Positions 44,475 through 55,859 of a stretch of DNA of 64,000 bases are shown in pieces. The DNA is from Cinnamomum chago. Taxonomy: Eukaryota > Streptophyta > Magnoliopsida > Laurales > Lauraceae. The notes beneath the pieces were generated by a model. That model was not told the origin of the DNA, did not search any database, and worked only from the letters and a program-made list of their open reading frames with translations. Made by a program: the position numbers and the translations under genes. The first letter of the stretch is position 1; every line of letters starts with the position of its first letter. The stretch is taken from contig CP142451.1 of the NCBI GenBank assembly GCA_038049695.1, positions 65,096,001-65,160,000 on the forward strand, given 5' to 3'.

Positions 44475-47095
44475 TGTTGACACCAAAAATGTCACTTTGC
44501 CTCTTCAACATCAAGAAGCCACATGAAGCTGCATCCTGCTACTAATGGGCAATGTTACTTCAAGCATCAGATCTTGTCAGAATCAAGCAAAAACAGCAAG
44601 ATCCTTCAAGACATCCAAAAGAGGAGTTCACATGAGGTTTCGGGCCATTTCAACATCATTTGACCTAACTTCACTCCTCCAACAGCTGAGTAGGCGCTCT
44701 TGGCTGCGGTGAAGTCAGAGACCCTGACACATAAAAAAAGTACACAACTGACCCCAAGATGCCACCAGGAGGCTCTACATCAAGTTTCAGGCCATTCCAA
44801 CATCATTTGGCCTAACTTCACTCCTCCGGCAGCCAAACAGGTGCTCCTGGCGGCGACGGCATCAAAGACATCAAAACTTCGATCAGAGCCTACGGATGGT
44901 CTCAAAATATCTCCAAAAGGCTCCACATCAAATTTCAGGTCATTCCGGCGACGTTTGACCCGACTTTGATGCTCCAAAAGAAAATCAAGCCTCTCGGCGG
45001 CGAGAACCACCGGGACCATTACTCAATAAGCAGAGCACATGGGCGGCTTCAACATGCTTCAAAAGGGCTGCACGTCAAATTTCAGGTCATTCCGACAACT
45101 TTTGACCCAACTTTGACGCTCCGAAAGAAAATCGAGGTTACCGGCAACGGAGCGCCCTCGGACCATGACATCCAAATCAGAGCTAATGGATCCCCTCAAA
45201 TTTTTGGTCAATCGGACATCGGTTGACCGCACATCAAAGCGCGATATCTTCCTCGCGGCAAAATCAAGCCTAGCAGCGACGGGACCCCAAACGGCTTCAA
45301 AACTCAAACAAAAGCCCATGATTGGTCATATCTACTGCTCGAGAGGCTTCACCTAAAACTTCAAGTCATTCCGACATCGTTTGACCTAGTTCCGACTCTT
45401 GACCAAAAACCGGCAACTCTACGCGGCAAGATCTTCGACTTTTCCAAAAAATAGGAAACTTTGTGCCCCGGTTTTACACGACTTCTCATCGGGTTTTCTT
45501 CAGGAGAATCAACCCAAAAAATGAGGAAAAATGTCAACAAAAATACAGGAGAAAAAAAAGAAACAAAAAGATCAAAAAACGGCTGACGAAATGGCAACCA
45601 AAGGGGAAAATTCCCCAATGGTCGTCGGCGACCCTGGAAATCCGGGTCGCCGGATTTCCACCAAAAGGCCATTTTCCGGTTCCTTTTCGCATTTCGAGAT
45701 GTCTGGCCCCTATGATTTTTTAAAATTCTGACTTTTGAGGCTTGCAACCTGTCGATCTTCGTCAACATCACGGATCCGCCATCAAGAGCACGAAATCGTC
45801 ATTGATCACTCCAAGATAGCCAATCGACTGACCAAGAAAGTACACTATCTGTCCGACCGATCGAGAAATCGACAAGACAGATGGTACCGGCCCGCTGTTA
45901 GCAATCTATGTCTGAAGTTGCATGATCATCCGACATCCATCAACATGAAGATCCATCGTCGATCATCGCAAGAAGAATTTCAAAAGGTACGGCACGGCCC
46001 GCGACTCTTCAAATCCCCGGCGACCACTTAATGCTGTTAATTGACCCAACTAAATGCGGTCATTAACTCATTATTTTGGACGGCCCAATCAGAAGCAAGG
46101 AAATGGGAGTTACAAGTCAAAGCCATCATGGCATTAAAGCCATGAAACTCCTCTCATCATGGAGATTAAAGGCGATTAAATGCCCATCATTCTCCAACGG
46201 CCAATCAGATTCAAAAGGAGTTACAAAATCAAGAAATAAAAACTTGTAACTCTTCTCATCATGAGGTTTTAAAGCCATCAATGCTCATAAACCCTCCTAA
46301 ATGGCTACCAAAGGCCTATAAATAGGTGAGCATTTAAAGAAGAATGGATCGAAGAACAATTAGTCAGAAAGATCGTCCAGAATTCCCAGAAGCCCTGCTA
46401 TTCTTAAGAAACTCTATTGCAACAAACACCACAAGGTGATTGAAGTCCCTTGGGGGGCACTCCCCCCAAGGCGAAGTCCCCTCTTCTCATATTCAACATG
46501 GCCCAGACGTGGCTTTTCAGCCCGTCTCTTCATTTTTTTTTATCGGATATAGGACCTTCGTTTGGTCCTTATCCTCTAAAAAAATTGAAGTCCAAGCCAA
46601 GACAAAAGAATCAAAGCATTGTCTGTTCTCATCTGAAGGACGATGGCGAAGTCCATACATGACTTGCGACCGTCGATCTGAACGTGTCCCCGCAATCTCC
46701 TGAGAAGTCAGATCCCTTTTCTTACTTTTCTATTATATTCTGTATTTTCTTTAAGAGAGAAAAAAAAACTCACAATTCTTGTCTTTCATTTTGATAAGAT
46801 TTGTAAATCGCCTTTCTCGGCAAAATCACCTTTCACGGCAAACAAAAAAAAAACCTTGTCTCTTTTCTTAAATATATGTGCAATGGGAAGTGAGAAAAAA
46901 GATTGATTTCCTTTCTACTTGTGAAGGTGGATCTCCAGATCACCTTATCTAAATTCCAAGTAGGATAGAAAATCTGGCATACCCGTACAAAAATGTTGAT
47001 ACCCGCCTTTCTCCCCCCTTTTTTCCCTCCATTCGGTCCTCTCGGTAGCCCCCAGGGACGGATGGGAGAGGAAAGGAAGGAAATCGGATCCATCA
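44475..47095 (+). repeat. 3' LTR of G1 (LTR C)
   Basis: 2621 bp. TTGACC cores of the tandem array at 44660, 44807, 44955, 45102, 45223 and 45381: steps 147, 148, 147, 121 and 158. TATA at 46317-46324, hairpin at 46448-46471. It ends in CCATCA, followed by the target duplication GATAG at 47096-47100. Confidence 0.9.
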
Positions 47096-48490
47096 GATAG
47101 CAAGACCCGGGAAGCCAGAGTTAGGACTCCAGGTTCGAAGAAAACTTCTGTCATGCGAGGAGACTTAAAGGACTTCTTCATGAGCACATATGCCATTTAT
47201 TCGGACATTGCGCTGCGGAGGGATCTCGCTGTTTACCTCACTTACTGGCTGAGTGAGGTTGTTTTTGCTGGAGGAGATGGTATGCACATTAGGTTGCATT
47301 GTATTTTTCCGGCTTGTCAGATGGTATTTGGAGAGAGGCTTGCTTTGGTGCCTGCTCTTTACTCCAATTTGTGCACCGAGCTGCAGGATGCTGCTTTCCT
47401 GGTTCGGCTTGGGCTCCCTATGAACAGGGTATTTTCAGCCCATATATTTTATTCGTGGTATCTGTACCATTGTCCTGGCTTCTATCGATTAGGAGTTGCA
47501 CATGATGATGACCCTTTCATGATTCGATTCGCTAGAGGGACAGCCATTTCCGAATCACTTTTTTGTCTGCCCATTTGAGGATCCGACGGTTCAAGGACGT
47601 CGAGATTGGGCAATCTTCAGTGAAGCTTTCTCCAAGTTTGTGGAAGAAGGCTTTTGATTTTGGTGTCTCCCATGATTCCACCAGGACAGGGTCGGGAAGA
47701 CACTTTTCTTTGACAAACGCAGAAAAGAGGTGGCTTTTCAACATACCCGTTGGTACGATGGTGTACCGTAAACATCTTTTTGTTGATATCCAGCCGTATG
47801 TCCCCTCGCATTTTGTGCTGCAGTTGGGCTTTTCTCAAGGCGTTGTTAGAGCGCCTTCAAGCATGGTGAAGCTTTTTGGAGGTTTGCAGGATGGGAGGAA
47901 TGCATGGGCTTTTTACAGTGTGGAGGACACTACCGCCATGATTTTCTATCCTGAGTTGCCCACTTTCCGGGCTGCTGGTTTTATGAAATGGTGCATAGAG
48001 AGCTTTTTAGTGTACCGGGGGCTTTCCAAGAAGGAGCTTGATGTGAAGCAATCTTCTGGGAAGGGTCTTGGCAGATCAAATGGAGTCCGTCGAGAGGAAG
48101 TTTGGGCTTTCCTTGCTAAAGAGTAGCACAAGATAGGCTTTCTCAGTGAACAGGACGTCAACAGATCAGGAGTTGTACAAGAGATACCTGGTGAGGTGTT
48201 GAAATAGCTAGAAGAGGAGGAAGCCGAGATCGACGCTTGGATGCAAGTGGAATGAACGAAGGCTTCCTTGGAGTCCATTGGGAGGAGTAGACCATCTAGC
48301 GAGGAGTCAAGCGAAGATCCTGACTTTGATGATGGGGCGGGTACTTCAAACAAACCGGCCCATAGAAGCAAGAGGAAGAGAGGGCATCGCCGTAATAAGA
48401 GATGACACGATGACTCTCCATATTCAGAAGTCCCTCCCGCCATCGCTGAAGAGATGTCAGGGGATTGATTTTTTTTCTCTCCCTTTTCAG

Positions 48491-49809
48491 TGGGAGATGA
48501 TGATTTGGTGATGCCTGAGGTTCCGGCTGATGAAGCAGTGACGGATCCGATTGCAGCATCTGAAGAAGAACCGAAGGACTCTGGAGTGATTCCGGAATCT
48601 TCACCTGGTATGACTTCTTTGTGTTTTCTTTCTTTTTGTCTATACTATCATTTGCTAAGATGTTGTTTGTTTTCTTGTCAGCTGACTTGCCATAGAATTC
48701 CGACGATTTTGAGCCATCCATGGACGTGACCTTTGACGATGCTTCTGATGAACTCATGGAGGCAGAAAGTATTCCGTCGGTCGTCGAAGAAGGTATTTGT
48801 AGCAATAACCCTGATGATAATGATTTTTTTAACAGGATCATATTCATACCTTTTTTTTTGTTTTGCTGGCAGATTGTGAAGTAACAGGATAAATTCCACC
48901 GTCTTTCTTAGGGCCAGAGCAGGGGATGCCTGCAGTTGAACCAGGAGTAGGGACTTCTTCTTCCAGTTTCAATGCGGCAGGGGTGAAATCTTCTGAAGAG
49001 ATTCCTTCGCCAGTGTCTTCGATTAGAAATAGTCTGATAATCACTCATCCAACAGAGCTTGACACGGGCAGTCGACCAATGGAGAGGGGCGAGCCTTCAT
49101 CCGGGTCATCTCTTCAGTATGCGAAGAAAGTGTTGAAGAGCGTTTTGAGCTCATGGGTCGAATCTCTTTCTTTTGGCCATTTGGAAGCTGGCTTTAGCAT
49201 GATCAAGCATGTACAGGACATCCTTACTGATAGCGAAGAGGTCGGTCTGAACATTGCAAGTGCAAAGGCTTTTGTTGATGAAGTCATAGCTCTAGGCAAC
49301 AAGTGGAATGATACCAAGAACTTCCCGAGCGGTGACTTTTTCAATGAGATGTTTTTGAAGCCTTCTGGTGAGGTCAAGTCCGAACTGAGCGAGATCTCAC
49401 GGACTCGGAAGCAATTTGTCCGGGAGAGGAATGTCACCGAGTTGGCCATCATTGAGCTAACAGAAGACCTTCTCCGTCTTGATAGGGCAGTCGTTGAAGC
49501 CAGGCAGCGTCTTGAGTTATTGGAGGAACAAGGTGGTGCCAAATGGGTCGCCATTGTGGAAGCTCATGCTAGAGAGGGAACTCTGATTCGCCAAGTCGAG
49601 GAGGCTGAGAGCAATCTCCGGAGGAAGATCAAGAGTACGAGCAATGGAACATTCTTTGGGAAGAACTTCCCCGTGCTGCAGATGGGCCGTCGCGTTCTGC
49701 CGCATTTTATGGAAAGATTTTGAAGACGCATGGCCTGGAAGTTTTAGAGGCTAAGGCCAAGAGTCTGCTTGAGGAGTTGAATCTTTGGTTAAATACCATG
49801 TTAGACTAA
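48491..49809 (+). pseudogene. 3' exons of the G2 antisense gene
   Basis: These exons belong to the gene entered at 16705. Exon 48491-48607 (acidic, with VTDPIAASEEEPKDSGVIPE) ends at GGTATGAC. Intron 48608-48681 is 74 bp. Exon 48682-48792 has DDASDELMEAESIPSVVEE. Intron 48793-48872 is 80 bp. The last exon has SRPMERGEPSSGSSLQYAKK, VIALGNKWNDTKNFPSGDFF and a coiled coil (EISRTRKQFVRERNVTELA), with the stop at 49807-49809. Both introns have GT...AG ends and T-rich 3' ends, and the same junctions recur in G1 and G3. Sequence similarity between copies is higher in exon sense than chance would give, which supports selection at some time. Confidence 0.72.
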
Positions 49810-49989
49810 GCTCCTGATTTTTGTAACGAACTCTTTTTTCTTCTTCTTCTTTGGTACCTCCATGTAAAAACATTTTTGGTACTTTAAATACCTTTTACTC
49901 AAATTCTTTTTGATGAAAATAAGCAAAAGTTGGTTAAGAGTGTTTGTTTGAAAATTTGACCAAAAGGTTGTCATTTTGTGAAAATCTTT

Positions 49990-50640
49990 TGTCAAATGGT
50001 TGTTTTGGGCATGAAAGCCAGATTTTGTGGCGAAAGTCTGGTTTTTTGATGGTTTGAAATTTGAATTTTGAGATGGCATGGGAGCTAGATTTTATGGCGT
50101 AAGAGCCAAAAAAAATTTGTGGCATGGAAGCCAAGGTTTTGGAGATGGCATGAAAGCTGAATTTTTGTGATGGCATGAAAACCATTTTTTTTTGGATGGC
50201 GTGAAAGACGATTTTTGAATTGGCATGAGAGCCATGTTTTTGGAATGGCATGAGAGCCATGTTTTGTGGCATAGGAGCCGATTTTTCTTTGTTGGCGTAG
50301 AAGCCGAAATTTTGGGATGGCATGAGAGCCGATTTTTTTCTTTTGCTTTTGGCGTGAAAGTCGAAATTTTAGGATGGCATGGAAGCCGAATTTCTTTGTT
50401 TTTGGCGTGAGAGCCAGATTTTTTGAAAACCAAGTTTTGTTTTGTTGGCATAAATGCCAAATTTTAGATTTTTGGCGTAAAAGCCGATTTTTTGGATTTT
50501 TTTGGCATAAAAGTCGAAATTTTGTTTTTGGCATAAAACCGATTTTGGTTTTGGGGTGAAAGCCAGGTTTTGGTTTTTGGCGTAGAAGCCAGGTTTTGTT
50601 TTTAGCATAGAAGCCAGATTTTGGTTTTTTTTGGCAAATA
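49990..50640. repeat. G2 minisatellite 2
   Basis: Units such as TTGGCGTAGAAGCC and TGGCATGAGAGCCATGTTTT, 20-30 bp, each with a GGC...GCC dyad. They are reversed relative to 37760-38215 in G1. The long stop-free frames through it on both strands are a product of the repeat, not genes. Confidence 0.8.
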
Positions 50641-50649
50641 AGCTAGGTT

Positions 50650-51090
50650 TTGGTTTTCAAAAATGCAAGTATCAACTAAAAGTTGCCTCCCTGCTGAATG
50701 ATATTGCAAGTATCGATGGAATGTCGCCTCATTGCTCATTCGATTTGCGAGTATTGATGGAATGTCACGTCCTCGCGAATCGGGGTGCAAGTATCGATTG
50801 AACATCGTTTCCTTGCTTTTTCAAAAATTTTGGTTTTGTGGGTATCAAATAAATGTCGCTTCCCCACGATTTTTTTGAAATTTGAGGTTTTTTCTTTTTT
50901 TGAAAATTTGGGTTGTGGATATCATCTGGAATGTTGTGTCTCCACGGTTTTTGAAATTTTGCAAGTATCGACTAGGTGTCACTTCCTTGTGGTTTTGAGG
51001 TTTTGGAAGTATCGAATGGGGTTCACATCCTTCAAATTTTTGGGTTTTGCGAGTATCGACTGAGTGTCGCTTCCCTGCGGTTTCTCATAA
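50650..51090. repeat. G2 minisatellite 1
   Basis: Units with GCAAGTATCGATGGAATGTC or similar, 50-60 bp: the reversed counterpart of 34545-34935. Here it is not interrupted, so it shows the array state before an S5-type insertion. Confidence 0.78.
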
Positions 51091-51437
51091 ACCATTTTTT
51101 TTGTTTAAAGACATGAGGGTCGTAAATTTTGACTTAAAACCGTTTTTTATTATAAAAGTCGAGGTGGACTAGGGTGGAAATTCCTGAGTCCTGATTTTTT
51201 TTTCAAACCATGAATTTTGGGTTTAAGGATCGAAAATTTTGGTCAAGTCCGGGAAGAGGCTCCTAAACTTGGATTTTTAGATTTATTTTTTTTGGAACAA
51301 TGAAACTATGAAAGTAAGCATTGTTTTGAGAGTTTATTTTAGAAATTTCAACATAAGGATGAAAATTCCACAAGGAGTGGGTTTGACGAACAAGTACCTG
51401 GGAATAGGCTTTTGGTCGGACCCGGTGGCGTAGGTCT
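51091..51437. other. Non-coding spacer of G2 after pol
   Basis: Matches G1 around 34380-34500 (GGAATTTCCACCCTAGTC). It contains A/T runs and no reading frame of note. Confidence 0.6.
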
Positions 51438-51902
51438 TTAAGGGTAGTACCGCTTCAAGAACTTGCCTTTGAGGGGTAGCATACATCTGTCACCCTCCAT
51501 GTTTAGGAGAGCATGTGCGCCGTTGGAGAAGACTTTGTCGATGACGAAGGGTCCCTCCCATTTTGGTTCGAATTTCCCTTTGGATTTGTGGGCAGAAACC
51601 ATTGGCCTTTTTACTGCAAGAACCAAGTCACCCTTTTTATAGGCGCGTTGCTTGACCTTCTTGTCGAAAGATCCTACCATGCGTGCTTGGTATAACTCAA
51701 TGCTTTGTAGAGCTTCAAGCTATCTTTCGTCGAGATTATCCAGCTCTTAGAGTCTCAATTTGACATTGCTTTCATGCGTCATGTCATTTTGCAAAGATAC
51801 CCTTAAGGAAGGTATTTGTACTTCCAAAGAGACAACAGCTTCGCATCCATAGACCCAAGAGAATGGTGTGCTATGGGTTGGTCCTCGAACGGTGGTTCGA
51901 TA
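51438..51902 (-). pseudogene. pol: G2 integrase C-terminal part
   Basis: Minus strand. 51902-51750 holds STPFSWVYGCEAVVSLEVQI, the end of the integrase catalytic region. 51680-51438 holds the C-terminal DNA-binding domain: KQRAYKKGDLVLAVKRPMV, KFEPKWEGPFVIDKVFSNGA and GKFLKRYYP at the end. No chromodomain follows, in line with the Tat lineage. Sirevirus C1 separates it from the core at 62334-62867. The copy is broken. Confidence 0.82.
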
Positions 51903-52857
51903 TGAAAGTCCAAGATTGAATCCTAGAGGGGGGCGGGGTGAATAGTGCGAGCTCAAATACTAGACCAATTTTAATTTTCTTTGCTTTTAAGTCTCTTATG
52001 CTTTGATGAAGAATAGTAGAATTAAACAAGAGAGCAACATCCATGAAAAGTAAGCAAAAAGACAATCACTATAACACAAGCATTTATAGTGGTTCGGCCA
52101 ACATGCCTACATCCACTCCCGGTGTCCCTACCGGATTTTCACTAACTCAAAATAAGGTTTAGGTTCACCTTCAACCTTACAAACACATCACTATGCTTTT
52201 CAAAGGCTAAGCATAAACCTTTACAACACTATGCATGCTTTTCAAGGCTAAGCACCAACCTTTACAATCAAGAAGATTTTCTCTTAAGAAATATGCCTAT
52301 GAATGCATGGATTAAGAGAACAATGTAATTGCAATGGAGTGCCTCTAAATAGGCTAAATAGAAAATGGAAACTCAACTTCTAGATTATGCATATGCATGA
52401 CAAAGTTTATGAATAATGCATATACTAGAAATTACTCTTTCTCCTTTTTAAAAAGATGAAACTTTGAATGATGCAAAGATGATGATCATATGTTTGAGAA
52501 AGAGATGTTTGTCTAACACATGAATTTAATAAAGTGAACTAACTTGTTTTCAAAGAAGATAAACTTAAGTCTAACAAGTTAGTTTTGAAACAAGAAAGCA
52601 ATTTCATGTGAAACAAAGACTATATGTTGGATTCATAATGCTATGAGATTTTTAAAGTTCTAAGCATGTTATGAAAGACAACACTTCAATAGAAAAACAT
52701 CTATTTAATCATGCATTGAAGAAAATCAAACGTAAAGAAACAAAGAATGATTTTAAAGGACTTAGGATAAAGGAAGCACACCCATTTAGGAGATCAAAGG
52801 TTGAATCAATGGAATGACTTCATAATCCCTTCAAAGTTGCTCTAGAAAAGTTGTAAG

Positions 52858-54772
52858 TGAAAGTCCACGAGGATCCTAACCCTAGAGGGGGGGGGGGGTG
52901 AATAGGGTGAGCTACAACTATGACCAATTTAGAACAATTTTAATTTCTCAAACTAAACTAGTCACATGTGATGAATTGTCATACAATATGCGGAAGCTAA
53001 TACAAAAACAAACACCACATTGCAATCACCACAACACAATATTTATAGTGGTTCGGCCAACGTGCCTACATCCACTACCGGCTTGTCTATCCAACACCCC
53101 ACCGGATTCCACTATTTATGCTTTTTACTAGGCTAAGCAATAACCCTTACAATGTTGCTTTTCAAGGCTAAACAACAACCTCTCAATGTGCTTTTAGAGG
53201 CTAAGCAATAACCTTTACAAAATGCTTTTCTTAGGCTAAGCAATAACCTTACACAATGCTTTTCTTAGGCTAAGCAATAACCTTTACAAATCAATATTTC
53301 TCTAAGAAAGTGTTTACTCAACACTCTAAGAGATTACAATTTAAGCTCAAATAAATTGCCTCTAAATAGGCGGATATGAAAATGAAAATCCTAACTCACA
53401 CAAACACTCAATGAATGCAAAGATGTATGCTTATGAAGTGTGTGTGTGAAAACTTCAATCAAGTTTAAAAGTAAGCTCAATCAATTTATGCTTAATGCAA
53501 TTTGAAAGTTTAAGGCACAAAAAGATATGATTGAAGTTCTATGCAAATCACTTGAACAATTACACACTTGTGAATGATATGAAAATCTAAAGATCACAAG
53601 TTGTATGAAAGTGTTTAAGCCTAATCAAGTGATGCATGTGCAATGTTGTTTTCAAAAACTAATTTGACTAAAGATTAAATGAATGAAAACAACAAGGGAA
53701 GTTTCAACCAAGTGAAGTAATCATGCAATAAAAGAAATCAAAGATTTATGGCTAAGCATGATTAAGAAAGTTTAAAACAAAACTTGGGTTGAAATCAAAG
53801 TGATGAATCCAATCTTGAATATCAAAGATGGAGGGAAGAAAGGATTCAACACATCATTGTTATCATGCTTGAAATCATTTTCCAAAGATTCAAATAAAGC
53901 ACATAACAAATGATTAATAAAAGTAAAACTTACTTGGAGATTTAACTTAGTTGATCCAAGCTTAAGCTTCACTTAATGACCCTTTGATGTCTCTTAGATC
54001 ATCCCCTTTGTCTTCTCTCAAAGCTCCTCAAAGAGGGTTTCAAAATCTCCAACCAAAGACAAAGGAAAGAACTCATTTATATCCCAAAAACAGCCCAACG
54101 GCTATATCCCCGGTTGACCGGCCATGACAGGCAGGTTAACCGGCCAAGCACAACGGTCATAAAAATGCCCGTTGAAGCCTCAGCAGTCCGGTTAACCGCC
54201 AGTTTGGCCGGTTGACCGGGCCTCTTGGCCGGTTGACCGGCCATACACGGCCGGTTGACCGGGCCTGCCCAGAAATTCCCATTTTTTGGGTTTCTTGAAG
54301 ATTATCTTTGGGGATATTTTGGGCCATTAAAATCAAGCTTTTTCACATGTTTTAAATCATCCAAAGATGTAAAAAAAAACATGAAACATCCAAAGCCTAA
54401 AATGGTTTGAAACTTTAAACCATAGGCTAGCTTGATTTCTAAAAACTCCTTTTTCAAAAACAATGCATACACAAATGATTATGAAGGGATGAATGTATGC
54501 AAAGTTCAAACCTAAATGGTCAAGATGATTTTCCAAATATATTGCACAAGGAAATAGGTTTTCAAAAGAGTTTGGGTTTCAAAACTAATGCATCCAAGTT
54601 TAAAACCAAAACATGCATAAAACAAGAACTTTTCCAAATATTAAAAGCTATGCATGTATGAAACTAAATTTCAAGGTTTTCTAAAACAATGCAAGTGTGA
54701 GAATTCAAATGATGCTAAAGTGAGCTAAAGTGCAAATGCATCCATCAAATTGCAAATACAAAATCCCTAACA
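52858..54772 (-). mobile_element. Solo LTR S6, Sirevirus-like copia, TSD GTAAG
   Basis: On the minus strand TGTTAGGGATTTTG (54772) to GGACTTTCA (52858). It is 1915 bp, the same length as S1 and of the same family. GTAAG flanks it at 52853-52857 and 54773-54777. The 40-bp GGCTAAGCAATAACC repeats lie at about 53110-53290 and TATA at 54075-54081. Its palindrome words differ from those of S1 although the rest is clearly homologous. Confidence 0.93.
54112..54260. promoter_or_regulatory. Palindrome array GGTTGACC/GGTTAACC in S6
   Basis: Copies at 54112, 54134, 54190, 54210, 54231 and 54253: local steps 22, 20, 21 and 22 bp, and 98 bp between the two sub-blocks. Flanks extend the dyad to CCGGTTGACCGG. 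It lies about 31 bp upstream of the TATA box on the minus strand. Confidence 0.82.
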
Positions 54773-54868
54773 GTAAGTCCTTGGCCTCAAAAGTCCTTGA
54801 AAGTTCAGCAACTTTTTCCAAACAAAAAGCCACTTTTTATAAAGAAAAAGTTCCCAACGGCTAGTGCC

Positions 54869-55004
54869 CGGTCGACCTGGTACAGGGCCGGGTCGACCGG
54901 GTACACACAACGGCTATAAATAAATCCATTGGAGAGGCTTCAGCTCAAAATTCCCTGTCGACCCGCAGTGTGCTCGGTCGATCGGCCACACAGGCAGGTC
55001 GACC
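54869..55004. promoter_or_regulatory. Palindrome array in 3' LTR of C1
   Basis: GGTCGACC-type words at 54869, 54890, 54956, 54976 and 54997: steps 21, 66, 20 and 21 bp. The counterpart in the 5' LTR is at 61787, 61808, 61873, 61893 and 61914. Confidence 0.8.
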
Positions 55005-55426
55005 TGAGGACTTATCGGAATTCCTGAAATTTCTGAAACTTGTAACTTAGACGGCATCTTTCCAGGGGACTTTGAGACACATTTCTCAAGCATGAATTCA
55101 TGATTGAGAAAGGATGAAAACTGATTTTCTAAAGTCATGAAAACTCCAAATCAAAATAAGGATTTAAAGAAGGAAGCTTTGGAAAGCTTGAAAGATTTTG
55201 AACTTAAAGATTTTAAACACTTAGAGGCTTAAAAACTGAAATCAAAACTCCATGAACTTAAGAAACATAACTGATTTGAAAACCATGCATAACATATGAT
55301 AAAAACAAGAAATATGAAAGAGAAATATGCATGAAGATCCTAAGAATAAGAACATGAAGGAATGAGAGGTCTAGCTATGAAAATGAATGCATCCTATCAA
55401 ATTGCAACAAAATAAAAACTCTAACA

Positions 55427-55859
55427 ATCTCCCCCTTTGCAATTTGATGGCAACTCAAGAAGCTTGAACTCTCTCTCAAATTCCTTTGAATATTGAACAC
55501 CAACATCTTTGGATATTTAAGGAGCTTTGGGTTATTTAAGGAGCTTTGGATATTCAGGAGCATTTGGATATTTTGGAGGTTTGGATTTTCCTTGTGAGAG
55601 CGACAACCTTAGACGACAAACCTAGCAGCTACACAAAAAACACTCTAGGCAAAGCTACTCCCCCTCACATTAGCAACCCTTGAATCTTCTCCCCTCAATT
55701 GGTGAACACCTTGAGGAACACTTTATATTTCTCTCCCCCTTTGACATCTAATTGCAAAGGAGCCTGCCCATCAAAGATAAAACATACAACCTTGTTAGTA
55801 GCACCTGTTTATCAGAGATATGATAAAAATAAAGTGTGGTAACAGGTGATTAGCCAACA
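55427..55859 (-). promoter_or_regulatory. C1 multiple polypurine tracts
   Basis: On the minus strand GCAAAGGGGGAGA directly precedes the 3' LTR (55428-55440). Further tracts are at about 55658-55666 (GAGGGGGAG), 55686-55697 and 55731-55744 (GTCAAAGGGGGAGAG). Repeated tracts upstream of the 3' LTR are a recognised Sirevirus hallmark. They lie between the end of pol and the LTR. No other gene, such as an envelope-like frame, is seen in this 0.4 kb. Confidence 0.75.

Larger units (their letters stand above)
18739..47095 (+). mobile_element. G1: giant Tat-lineage Ty3/gypsy element, TSD GATAG
   Basis: Long terminal repeats TGTTGACACC...CCATCA lie at 18739-21411 and 44475-47095. They are bounded by GATAG at 18734-18738 and 47096-47100. 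The order is LTR, leader, gag, protease, G-patch-like segment, RT, RNase H, second RNase H, integrase zinc-binding segment, minisatellites, antisense PMD gene, polypurine tract, LTR. This order, the dual RNase H and the lack of a chromodomain place it in the Tat lineage. Minus three solo LTRs with their duplications it is about 21.4 kb. A hand count in a 297-bp stretch of the two LTRs gave about 12 differences (4 percent), suggesting roughly one to three million years under usual plant rates. It is broken, with many breaks. Confidence 0.92.
16705..49809 (+). pseudogene. G2 antisense gene: intron-bearing PMD protein, split by G1
   Basis: This gene lies on the strand opposite to G2's own pol. 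A 10-nt coding exon (16705-16714, ATGGCTTCAA) ends at GTAAGT. Intron 1 runs to the TTTGCAG at 17650. Exon 2 opens in phase, giving MASSSSRTNKGKEP across the splice. Exon 2 carries the plant mobile domain: a segment with NGEIGLTLKELSAITRLPV (about 18480), and after G1 a segment with FAGGDGMHIRLHC and PALYSNLCTELQDAAFL (47150-47580). Further exons follow introns ending at 48490, 48681 and 48872. The last exon encodes a Glu/Arg-rich coiled coil and stops at 49809. The 28.4-kb Tat element G1 sits at 18739-47095. Free-standing PMD proteins (MAIN/MAIL1 family) are nuclear and linked to silencing; a role here is unknown. The copy is broken, with several breaks besides the insertion. Confidence 0.75.
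51903..55426 (-). repeat. 3' LTR of C1, split by S6
   Basis: On the plus strand TGAAAGTCCAAG...CTCTAACA. Solo LTR S6 lies at 52858-54772 within GTAAG duplications. The uninterrupted counterpart at 61681-61692 shows the empty site. The palindrome array is at 54869-55004. A TATA-like TTTATAAAG lies at about 54835-54843 (used on the minus strand). Confidence 0.9.

Noticed and set aside
49801-50608. Overlapping long open frames on both strands as genes
   Set aside because: They lie in a 20-30-bp minisatellite whose unit happens to lack stops in several frames. Peptides are simple repeats such as MPSQN and GFHA.
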